Source: Smittia aterrima | Taxonomy: Eukaryota > Arthropoda > Insecta > Diptera > Chironomidae | DNA length: 64,000 nt | Assembly: GCA_033063855.1 (NCBI GenBank) | Contig: CP093830.1 | Location: 19,654,854 to 19,718,853 of the forward strand | Reading direction: 5' to 3' | Part shown: positions 38,301 through 49,405 of the stretch, one piece after another | Layout of the letters: the number at the start of each line of letters is the position of its first letter | Numbering within the stretch: the stretch's first letter is position 1 | Made by a program: the position numbers and the translations under genes | The notes under the pieces: model-generated | Seen by the model: only the letters and a program-made list of their open reading frames with translations | What the model was told of the DNA's origin: nothing | Database searches by the model: none

Positions 38301-41037
38301 TTTTTAGATGAAGCAAATAAATTATGTAAAGAGTCGTTGTTGCGCCGCTTTATCGCAACGTGAGTACAAAATTAATCATATTTATATGCAAAAATCGGTT
38401 TTGCATATTATTCACATCGCCCGTTGATATTTATTTTTTTTAAATAAATATTTTATTATCTCCACCATTATCTGGTGTTATGCTCATGTATTCGGACAGC
38501 CATCAGAACATGATGACGGAGACGAACGCGAATAAAAAAAAACGAGAAAGAGGAATTCGTCGGGCAGGCAATTTTTACAATCATGCCTGCAATTACATAA
38601 TTTATTTTATTATAATAAAATGAGGGGGAGGATGTTGGAGCTCATCGATCGAAGGGTTCCTATGAATATTGAAATGCAAATTTCGTTTTTGTGCCATCGC
38701 TTGGCCTCTTCTTTTGCTTTTTTCGCTGATGTATTTTGATCATTTATGGAATTAAATAAACGGCGAAAAAAAGTTGCACATTGGGTTCAATTAATATTTA
38801 TTCGGTTGGTGTTATTTTGCACAAATTGCTCATGAAATGAGATTAAATGGACAGCTTTCGGGCGGATTGTTCAGGTGTTAATGAAATTTAAGTTTAAAGT
38901 AAATTAAAGCATGGAATCAACGTCGTCTTACTTCCGAGCGCTTACCATTATTCAATCAGAGCTGATTTATTTTCCTCTTTTACAGCTCCGACGACGGCTC
39001 ATTGAATTATGAATAACTGCAGTAAAGCGATTTAGATACTAAAGGTCATTCGCAAATGTAAGTCGAAGCTGAGCTAAGGATAAACTGTTGTGCCTGCATT
39101 GTATGTGGCGTCGAGTGTGAAGTGAATTTTACAGTAAACACAAAAGAAACTTGAATGTTACGCGAAGTTGAGGCGAGCGAGCGAAAAAAAAAATATAAAA
39201 GTTGAAACATATTAAAAAATGACAAATTAGCTGGCTCAGCTTTCCCATTGTTTTACCTAAAATTAGAGGTTGCCCTCATGACTAACTAGAGAATATAATT
39301 TCGCATCTCATTGAGACCGCGCTAAATAATTTTTTTTTCACTTCAAAGCAGAATTCTTCACAAGATTTCAATGCTTGACATTGACTCGATTTGATTTAGG
39401 AGTGAGCTTTTTACTCTCGTTAATGGAGTGCAAACTTATATTCGTCTGTTACGTAACATTGACGTTTTAATTGAGAGGATCGCCGATGTTTATCTCACGT
39501 GTAATGAAATAAAACAAGAGCTGAGAGCAATTAGAGAACGAAGACGTCAAAGGGTTTTATCTAATCAACTAAATCAATCTCGATTGACTCTTCTTTCTTC
39601 GAAGAAAAATCCATAAAAGTTTATTCAATTATGTCATGTTCGATCGCAGCGCGTTCCAAGTTTAATTAAACGCCTTTTTCGGACGCATCTTCATTTACCA
39701 TTACAATCAATTTTCGAGAGGCGCTTTACGTAAGCGACATGATAGCTTGCTGTGGATGATTTAAAACAGTAAGCAGAGAGTTTTGAAAGGCGAAAACGAT
39801 GCTGCCGATGGCTTCATCATCACTTGTGAGCTCACGAAACTATGCCAATATTCACATTATTGTGACAGTCTTTCCTCCTTTCGTCGCTTTTGAAACGATG
39901 TTGTCGTCGTCGTCGATTATTGAGTGGCGGGGTCGACAAGGCCTGGCGCTTCTTATTAAATGGCTTCGCCGCATGTTTACAAATGAGTGGAATGTGAAGA
40001 AAAATTATCATGATCGTCATTAGTTCGTCAACACATTCATTCAATTCAGAAGCTCAGATCATCGGGAGAGCAGTTGACAGCTCGCTCCACCGTTTAATTC
40101 TTATTGTCGTATGTCGTTCGAGTGTTGCAATGTGTTTTGATTTAAAGTCGCTCAACATTTTATTTGGCAAGCGAAGTCGTTTTCGATCATTAATTATGCT
40201 TCGGGAGATTGGCTTAGCGCTACAATAAATCCAACTTCTTTTTTCCGAGATTACGATCGGTTCGATCTTGTTGATCGTTTCGTTGCAAAATAATCTTGCG
40301 CGCGGGTGCTTGGGACACTTTTTGTGAAATGGAAAAAGGGTGTTAACCGATTACTCCTTTGCACGAAGTCAATTTGGTTGTTTCTCTCCTTCGGTTACGT
40401 TTCGTTTGCGACAATGCCCGTTTATTACTTTGAACTTTAACTGGCGAGATCGAGCGCGCGCTCGAGTTCCAATAGCAAAAGCGAGTGATCATTCTAAGGT
40501 TTTATAACATTTTCTGACCTTCGATCAGCATAAATGCTTTAGTTGTGTGATTTATGTTCCTCAGACTTTCTTGTGTTGGTTGCAAAAGGCCCCCGAGAGA
40601 AAGAGAATAGAAGTCGTGATTAATTAAAGGTAAACTGCTTCACTTCGACCGAGGAAATTGAATTCTCTTTCGGAAAGTTCAATTAAGACTTCTCATTCGC
40701 TTTATGACAGCAGCAGCCACCTACACCCTCTCGAGAATTCGCGAGGTGATTTATTGAGAAACCAACGTCGTTGCTACGATTTGGCAATTTTCGTCTTCTT
40801 TCAATAAAACTTTTACATTTTTATTTTACGACTTCAATTACAAGTGGGAATTGAAATTATGTAATGACAATAAAGCAATTTGAATTCAGCAATAAGCGTG
40901 TCAAATAGCTCTGCTCGTCTACTTCTGTTTTCGACTCGTCTCATATCCATTCGAATCAAACGGAGCATCTCCTCACCTGTCACATAAAAGTATCCAACAA
41001 TTACGACGAAGACGATCAGCGATGAACGAATCAGCAT
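32335..41037 (-). CDS. Second CPAP1-type chitin-binding secreted protein (198 aa), with a 15-nt microexon
   Basis: Tandem relative of the gene at 14.5-28 kb and likewise expected in chitinous extracellular matrix. Five coding exons (-): 40977-41037, 33394-33588, 32720-32830, 32608-32622, 32335-32549, total 198 residues. Exon 1 is a signal peptide (MLIRSSLIVFVVIVGYFYVT) ending in phase 1 at a GTGAGG donor. Exon 2 (DGSEEQQSIRSKRAKKARS...) needs that one base, across a 7.4 kb intron. The domain begins in exon 3 (GRPGTDYPIL...FYCDEQLYPGFFAD) and the conserved GWHYC is supplied by a 15-nt exon. The last exon gives DIDGRQATFLCPNG...CDWWFNVRC and a short basic tail. The cysteine spacing C-x15-C-x5-C-x10-C-x12-C-x7-C equals that of the neighbour. 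A dibasic SKRAKKAR after the signal peptide could be a furin-like cleavage site (inference). Domain exons are very secure, the distal signal exon slightly less. Confidence 0.84.
33589..40976 (-). other. First intron (7.4 kb) of the second CPAP1 gene
   Basis: AT-rich with no gene I can support. Two plus-strand open stretches follow plausible acceptor sites (about 35869-36160 and 39400-39616), but neither resembles a known protein nor has a partner exon. Short TTTATGG-type motifs (e.g. 37719-37725) and poly-A/T tracts are present. Confidence 0.55.
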
Positions 41038-43132
41038 CTTCCTTTGATTACTTTAACTTATTATGTCACTGCTTATTTCACTTTCTTCACTTTTTCTCTT
41101 TCTTTTCTTCAAAGCACGCTCGTTCCCTTTTCGTTATGCCGAGGCTAATTATTTGCTATCGATGATATTACTTGTTGAAAATTTGTACAAATCTCATGCT
41201 TTTCATTTCTTATTCGCGAGGATTAAATTCATGCCGATCGTTGATATTTTTTTGTTGTTGTTTGTATCGTTGCAAACTGCATTCAGCATAAGCCTTATGT
41301 GTTTGTAAGTGGAGTTGTTGAATAAATAAGCAAGAACACGCGTGAACGTCTAGCGAAGGTAAAACACTCGAAACAACTGAGAGTCGCAATTGACTCATAG
41401 GAAAAATGTGCTGGAGTCGAGCGAGAGAAGAAAAAAGTCTTAGGTGGTGGAAGGGATAGACAAAAGACCGCAGATCGTGCTCGCTATTACTGCTTTACCT
41501 CTCTTTTCGGTCTCTGCGGCTTAGACTCGACTCATCCGTCCACGCTCAAAGCTCTCGTGGTAACAACCGGTCAATGAATTATGCAATGCCGTGCAAAATG
41601 CATTCGAGACTTGTTTCCACTCTGATTGATTGTTTTAAAGCAACATCATCTTTCTAAGTTGGCGGAGATCGTCTGGAGAGTCTCTCTGTCTGATTTCTGT
41701 GACGTAAGATCGAAAGAAGAAAAATCAATTCCGTCTTTCACCAAATGTTGCTTTCATTAGCCAATTATAAAACATTCATTTAGAAATGAGAAATAAGCTC
41801 TCAAGGAATCCCCAAGAGTTTATTAAATTCTCATTACCTCGTCGACGGCCGTTTGCTTAGAAAACGAGTAAAACTCAATTGCTACGCCTTGATGTTATTC
41901 AATCATCGAGTGAAATGTTTACTTGAGAAAGCAAATTTGATTAAAGTCAATGTTTGAACTCTCAATTTATTTAGCAACTTTGTTCTGGGAACTTCTCGTT
42001 AGTCGTCGACGCTTATTGACTTTGGCTTACAATTACAATGTTGCGCTCAATTTACCAATGAACTTCATGAAATGCTTTTTTGGAATTCGTGAAGCAGATT
42101 CGAAATATTTCAGTCCAAGAGTAACGAATTGTTGAGATTTCAATCTTGAGCGATTTTATTTGACATTCTAAAGATCTTCCATGGAGGTTCACATGGTCGA
42201 CACGCTTAGGAGCGGAAGCATCTCTGACTGAGCTGACGCTTTAATGTTCAGTCGGGACCTTGTAGCGTGTGATTGAGAAATCATTTTAGTAATTGCACCA
42301 ATTCCAAAATATGTTTGACTGACTTTTACAATTGAACGGAATCTTGATTTACTTTGATTCGATTCAATTGCCAGTCGCTCGCTTTTGATTTTATTTGATA
42401 TCAGAATTCATTCATGAGAAGCTTTTCGCAGAAATTGAACTGAAAGTCAATTGATGTTCTGAAATGTCCTTCAAAATGTAATATCATGATAAAAGAATTC
42501 AAAGAAAATATTGTTTTCATTCGTGTTCAACGTGATAAACGTTTTATTTTTACTTTAAGCTTCAAGCTGTTCAGGGAAATGTCATAATGTAATCTTTACT
42601 GAGATTTGCCCATTAACGAGACGCACCTCTTCACGAAAACAATTTTCCTAAAGCGTCACTATGGCGTTTTAAGTATTTCTCTTCTCTGCTGCTATGACGA
42701 TAAAATTTCTTTGGCTTCAGGAAAGATTTCGACCTCCTTACTCTTCACTTGACATGGATCAACAGGAGAATAAATTTAAAGTGGCGATGAAAATCTGTCA
42801 GAAGAATGCGAGAAATGTAATTAGGGTCGTCGCGCTTTAACTTTTCAGGTCGCGTTGACGATAACCTTGGAATATTTACGAGGATATTAAACTCGGAGAA
42901 GATCAAGAGGAAGACAAGCTTCACCTTTTTTGAATATTCGAATAATAATAATTGAAATATTTCTGCGAATTTTCCTTTCGAATCTTTCAGTCTACGACGC
43001 CGACAATTGCCATTAAGATTTTTCAAAAGAGCTTTAAGATTCAAAAGTGCGTCAATGCCGAAAGCGAATCGATGATCTGTCTCGTGAATAATAAACTTCT
43101 CATCCATTTCCCTAAGTTTTATTTTATGAAAT
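41038..43132. other. Interval between RNF181 and the second CPAP1 gene
   Basis: The part next to 41037 must hold the leader and promoter of the second CPAP1 gene. The part next to 43133 is the RNF181 3' UTR, in which a minus-strand frame in another register stays open to 42745 (see findings). The remainder shows no recognisable feature. Confidence 0.5.
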
Positions 43133-43588
43133 TCATCCGAACATTGAGTTGTGTAACATTTCAATATCTTCATCTCGTTGTTGCTGACGATGTTTACGTC
43201 GCTTCTTCTCTTCATACTCCTGATTGTCGGTTTTCATTTCCTGACGGCACATTGGACACGAGTTTGTTTTCTCGAGCCAGGGTAAAATGCAAGTGTCGTG
43301 AAACTCGTGATTGCAAGGCAACTTCAGGAATTTCTGGCCGTTAAGGTTTTCATTCGGCAACAAGCAGATGGCGCATTTCTCATCATCGACAGTCACTAGA
43401 CGTGACTGAAGATTTTTAACGATTTCTTTCGATGCGGGTGGTGGCAGTTGGTCTTGATCCGCTCCCATGTTCAGCAGCTCATCGTATCCGCTTTGCTGCA
43501 AGTATCTCACCATCAACATCAACTGATGAGAGCCGGTTTGCGTTTCGTCAATTGGCTGACAATTCAATTCATCGAAATAATCTGTCAT
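43133..43588 (-). CDS. RNF181: RING-H2 E3 ubiquitin ligase, RNF181 type (151 aa)
   Basis: E3 enzyme that transfers ubiquitin from an E2 to substrates. The whole coding sequence is in one exon: 151 residues, close to the 153 of human RNF181. The start ATG at 43588 gives MTDYFDELNCQP, matching the family's N-terminus (M-x-x-YFDE-x-x-C-x-P). An acceptor-like ttccag ends at 43600, 12 bases before the ATG, so a 5' UTR intron is likely and the open frame upstream (eight more codons) is not coding. The central DQLPPPASKEIVKNL matches the PPPA...V-x-NL linker. The RING-H2 finger at about 92-133 reads CAIC...CNHEFHDTC...CPMC, with CILPWLEKTNSCP. A basic tail (KKRRKHRQQQRDEDIEMLH) ends the protein as in RNF181. 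Identification is secure. Confidence 0.94.
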   Translation of the reverse strand: MTDYFDELNCQPIDETQTGSHQLMLMVRYLQQSGYDELLNMGADQDQLPPPASKEIVKNLQSRLVTVDDEKCAICLLPNENLNGQKFLKLPCNHEFHDTCILPWLEKTNSCPMCRQEMKTDNQEYEEKKRRKHRQQQRDEDIEMLHNSMFG

Positions 43589-46500
43589 CGTCCGCTCGTC
43601 TGGAATTAACAAGAAATTTCAATTTTAGTCGAACGAGATTTCAGTTTTGATAGCAAAGTTATGGGAAGAATTATGATTCAATTATTCCGCTATTTAAATT
43701 AAATTAAAATATTATTTTTCGAAAATCTGCGCTCGCAAAAATGTTTTCACTGAGAATTTCTCTATGGACCCAAATTCAAAAAAAAATAACTCAAAACTTG
43801 ATTTTAATTAAAATCATAAACGAGCATTCATTCCTCAAAAAAGTATGCTCCGATTAATGTTGCTTGTTCAAGCTTTCTCAGAATAAGTTAGAATCAGAGG
43901 AAAAGCTCAAGTTAAAAGTTTAAGAAGAAGATTTCATTAAAATCTCGAGTTAATTCATCGAAATATTTAAACTTTTCTCAGCAATTAAACGCTGACAGTT
44001 TCATTAACGGAATGAATTCGTTCCATTTTAAGATGAAACTCTTGAATTCAAGGATTATTCTAATAATCACGCAAGTTGTAATGAAGTCAACAATCCAATG
44101 TCAACATTTGCATAAAGTAACTGTCAAATATTTGATTTTGTCTGATGACAGGAACGTAAGTCAATGACTTGCTAAATTTTGATAGTTTACAACTCAATTG
44201 TGATGAGTCAGATTGATTTGAAGATTTGAGTAAGTTTTGATGAGTTGGAGAGATGGGAATAACTTTATTTAATATTCGCTACCTCAGAACTTTGTAACTT
44301 TAGATGTAACAAACAAATTTATTCAAATTCTAAATTGAAATTCACTTCAAACTTTTAAAAACATGAAAATAATTTCTTCTCTTTCAATATTCAAACTTGT
44401 TGTGGGGACGTTCTTCAGTTAGGTTGCAAAATTTTTTCTTTGGTGGAAATAAATTTTTATTAATTTAAAAAATTGAAATTTTAGTTTTTTTTTAATTATT
44501 TTATGCTTTTCGTGACGACATGACTCAATTCTTTAATTTCCCTCATTTCAAAAACCGTACAAAAGCTAAATGGAAATCCGAGTAGAAATTGCACGAATAA
44601 AAAAATGTTCTCTCGTGGTTCGCACATTGCTTTTTGTTTGAATAATGCTTCAAGGTGAAAGTAACGATCTTTGCAAAGCCTCTCACTCCAATTTTCTTTT
44701 CAAAGGATTCTCAGTTCAAAAGTTCAAAATATTTCAATCTGTTCCCGTTCTAGATTATCAACTGTTACGTAACGTCGTTACAGCGCTTACTTCCCCACAC
44801 TCCAACCGAGATTCATCCTTGTAAAACTGTGAGTGTGTGTGAGATTGTGTGAAGCTCGGATGCACCAAGGCTTTTAAAATGCCATGTAATAGTAAAAATC
44901 GATAAAAGCCGGAGGACGGGAGGCTTTGTCAGGAGGAAGCCGAAGCATGACGTGATTAAAAGGAAACGAGAGCAAAAAAAAATCCCCAGCATTTGATGAG
45001 TGCTTTTATACAAGGAGCTCTCGAAATTACTTCTCCCACAGGAACAATCTGCAAAGTCGAGTTTTTAATTATTTTTATGCATCCGTTACTTAGGCAAAGC
45101 ATTCTCTACTTCAGTTCTCTCGCAGCTCCTCAATTGTGCCAATTTTAATTAACAAGGCACACAAGTAACGGTGAACCGAGAGTTACACGAACTTTTAGAA
45201 AAAGTTTGAATGGTGATAAACGAATAACAAAAGTCACAACATTTGAATGAAGGGCGAACGCAGAAGAGAAAATGGAAAAAAAATCTCAATTCAAAGTGTT
45301 ATGCTGAAATTGAAATAAATATGATATTCAAATTAATTCATGCGATGAATTCCACAATTCCATATTCGTCTCTCATGCTGGAAAGTGTTTCATGGAGGGA
45401 GGCAGAGCGATTAAGAAGCTTTGTTGCTGCCATTGAGCTGTGTGAAAAAACAGACTTAAAGTGCACACTTTGAGGGGATTGCGGACTTTTGTTGTTGCGT
45501 TGCTGATATTTTCGTCCATCAATGGAATGGGAAATGTGTGAATCAGGAATATTTGCGATGAATTTCAATTGCTTTGTTCCGTGAATTGAGACGGCGTTGA
45601 ATCGTTTTATACGAAAGACGAGAATGAAACGAAAAAGCTTTAATGTCACATTGGAGGGTTATCGATGTCATCCTTTCACTTTAAGGCAATTCATTCATTG
45701 TCGTAACAGATTTTCTCCTTTCTAAAGAACTGCTCGACAGTGAGCCGACAAGAAAATCATTCTCGTTGTCAATGGGATCGAGTTGTGTAATGTTTATAAA
45801 GGCAAAGATGAACGAGCTGCGTTAAATTGAAAATTCATTGCTGCATTTAATGACGTGAAACGTATAATGATGGCAATAGGAAAAAGAAAGTCGCATGGAG
45901 CCTCCGCTTCATCGACGGAACAATCACGTGTAATGGATGATGATAAATAATTGAGCTTCTGCTTGTTTGCCTCAGATAACGAGAACGATGACAATTTTCA
46001 TTTCATTTTATGCAAACGCAAAGTTAGTTTCGTTTCGCTTCATGACAAATGTCCAACAGTTCTTCGTCGTCGCATTCAGTAATTGTAATTAAGCTAGGCT
46101 CTCGCCTTCTCCTTCATTAACGACGAAGAAGCGCTTAATTTGTAATGAATTATCCATCTCTCTCAATGAGCCAACCCTTGCCGCGGCTGTCTCGCTGCTG
46201 TTAAATAGGCAAAGTTGTGTTTTTATGTTGCAAATTAATGTTAATTTATTAAATAACTTAAACGTAATTTTCATTTCCTCTCCTCAGAGTCAGAAGCATT
46301 TCCTTTTAACCGATGAAGGCAAGCAAGCAAGCAACTACACCCCCAACGAAGAGGAGCCGCCGTCGTAATGAATATGCACAATAAATTTTTGATTAAAATA
46401 AATTCTCGTTGCAAACTTGAGATTATTCTTGAGCGATAATTAATGTAAGACGTCGACGGCTTTCGCTTAGCAACAAGTCTCTTTAAAAGCAAATAGCTCT

Positions 46501-49384
46501 TGATTTAATTCGACTAGATAAACGTTTTATTGTTCTCAATTCCCATTACAATAAATCAATTCATTTCCTAATTCACAATTGCCTCGTTTACACAATGCAC
46601 CAAACATTTTCCTCTTAATTAGTTTTGTCAGCTGGAAAATGAGTCCGGAAAAAAGGTGAAAATCCATTTACAGTTGGGGGACAAGACTTCTGATCTGTGT
46701 CTCTCTCGTTCCTCATCCTCATCCTCCCAGGAAAGTGCTTCCCATTATTGACAAATTGATAATCCATAAAATATGCAATAAACTCTGACCTTTACACCGA
46801 ACAGTGTGTGGTCATTAAAAGTTATTTATAGAGATTGGGTTTTAATTGTGTTGCCTTGAATCGTATCGTTCCGTGTTGTGTTTATTACACTGCAGGCCAG
46901 TGATATGTGACAACACTTAATTTTCTTTTTCAGGGTGCAGTTGTGGGTTGAGAGACAGAGAGAGCGGGCGCGACTACAGAATTTAATAGGTCAGCACACA
47001 TAATAAGCCTTTCCACTCGCTCCACTCTTGACTCGCCTCATCTGATGTAATAAATTCAATTTTACAAGCATGAGTGCTGCTGTTTGGGGTTTGAGTTCGG
47101 GGAAAGGAAAAAGGTAGAAAATTCACGCATGTAATCGCAGCTTTTCACGGTCTTTTCACATTTACTTTTACTCCGACGAGAGTTTTCTTCGTTTTCTTCG
47201 ACGAGACGAAACGAGCTCAGAGAAATGTGATGAGGGGAGGTTGATAAACTGTGACGCCAGCGAGCCTTCTTTAAAAAGAAAGAAATCGCCTAGACACTCA
47301 AAGCACTTCCAGACAGTTCGGCTGGGTTTTTGGTTGTAAATGTAACGATCAACGTCTAACATTCACAAACGTTCGTTCGTTGATGCAATGCGCATGTAAA
47401 TTACATTCGTGTAAACTCTCCTCACTCCATCATCATGCAACTCTCGGGCTTCCTCCCCGACGTCTGCCGCACGAGGACTGCACAGTCACTTCGTGCAGTG
47501 GAAAAATAAGGAAAAACATCGACGCTCCGGCAGTTAACAGGAAGCCATCTGAATGTCAAGGTCGATTGAGTTTCGCTCCCTTCTGCTCTCAGACCAAAAT
47601 GATTTTCTCACGAGAAACGGAAAGATTTCCCAAAACGAGAATTTTTCTTTTATTTTCGAACAACATGCGTTCATGGGAAATTCCAAGGAAACTTTTCCTC
47701 GTCGCTTCCTGCATGTTCGACCCGAAAAGCTGACAATTTAATGGTCAATGTAACGATAAAATTTAATTACGCAATAAAATTGCATTTAATTGCAAAGTGT
47801 GTTGCATGCGAAACAGGTTTTTCTGACGGGATTGATTAAATGAAATTAATGGACTTTTATCGATTTCTGTGTGGACTTTGTCACTGCCGGTGTTGTATTC
47901 GTCTGAGTCGGAATGTACAAGAGGGAGAGAGACAATTACACAATCAAGGGAAGCAACGTCCGGGACGAAAATTTCATCTCAAATATTTACATTTCACCTA
48001 TTACAAGCCCACCGGCCATGTCAATCATTCAATTTTCATGTCGCGTGTGTTTTTGATGTTGTGGACAACTCGAGGGCAGTTACGTGCTTTGTCTTTGATT
48101 TTAAATAACCACATAACGAGTTTCTACTCGGCATTTCATTAACAAAAAAACCTTTTTTTAAAGTAAAAATATCTGCAATTGATTCTCAAAGGATCTTCAA
48201 TGAGAAAAAGATTGAGCGAGTTTGTTTGCGGTTGCCAAGCGGTGGGAGGAAAAAAATTCTTTGGGGAATTATTCACGAGACTTAAAGCGAACAATGGAAA
48301 TAGATTGATGTGAGATACGATGGGAAGTCGAGTGGAAAAGGGATGAGAATTTGGCGGAAAAGTATTTTGTTAATTTCGCCGCTGACCTCTGGTCTGAGGT
48401 TGAAAGCTATGCGAATAAATTTGAGTGTGGCAAGCAAACATTCAAGAAATTTTAATTGCTTCATGAGTTTCCTCATTTGTTGGATTCTTGCGGATGCTTG
48501 AACTCAATTACTGCCGTGCTCTCTCCTCAATGACATTCTCAACATTATAAAGCTTACGGTTACGACACTACACTTCCTAATTAGATGGCTTATTAAGCTC
48601 ATCAACATTGTGAGTGCTTCTCATTCAGGAGAATCTCATCAAAGATAGCACATGACTTCAAAAACCTTCAAGAGATCAAAATGGAAGATCTAAAGGTGAG
48701 ATAATAAAATTAGAGAAGAATTTTTTGATTTTCAAACTATTTATCTTTTCAATTTTTAATTAAATTCTAAATGGAAATTTCTCAACAAATAATTTCCATC
48801 AACGAAAGAATTATTCATAAAATTCCTCGAATTGAATCTAATTCGTGATAATGATGATCGTGGGAACTTTTATGTTCTCAACTCAACAGCTTGATGGGAG
48901 GATGCAAAAGGGTTGGTAAACATGCACATAAATTCAATTTACATTTTTCATGTATACTTTACATAAAAGAAATCCATCATGCGCCTGCCACATCAACTTC
49001 ACTGCCACTGCATCAACACGAGAGTGAACGAACGAAGGAGAAGAATGAACAAAAAAATAGAGCGAAAGCCCAACCACTTACACACAATCTGATTATTTTA
49101 TTATCAAATTATTTCACTGCACTGCATCACAACCAACCGACTTCCATCAAATAAGACATAAATTTTATGTTTTGCGTCGTAAAGCGTAGAAATGATTTTT
49201 TCCCATTTACCATCCCGAAAAAAAAGCGCCACTCAACACGTGATATACAATCACGTGCTTGGGGGTGGAGCATGCATCGGGCTCCAATAGAAGCAGCATT
49301 ATAAAAACACTATTTTGGCATGAAAACTTGCAGGCGGAAGAAGAAGGAGCAACTACTGAACAATTTCATGTTCTTTTTCTCTCC

Positions 49385-49405
49385 TCGTCGACGTCGTCGT
49401 CGTCG
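49385..49405. repeat. (CGT/TCG)n trinucleotide run
   Basis: About seven consecutive cgt/tcg-type triplets with one interruption; a simple repeat with no gene attached. Confidence 0.7.

Noticed and set aside
43589..43612. Eight extra N-terminal codons on RNF181
   Set aside because: They span the acceptor-like ttccag at 43600-43605, and the family start is the MTDYFDE methionine at 43588.
47380..47733. 117-codon plus-strand frame as a gene
   Set aside because: Begins at a non-ATG codon, has a random-looking composition, no domain, and overlapping frames of similar length in other registers.
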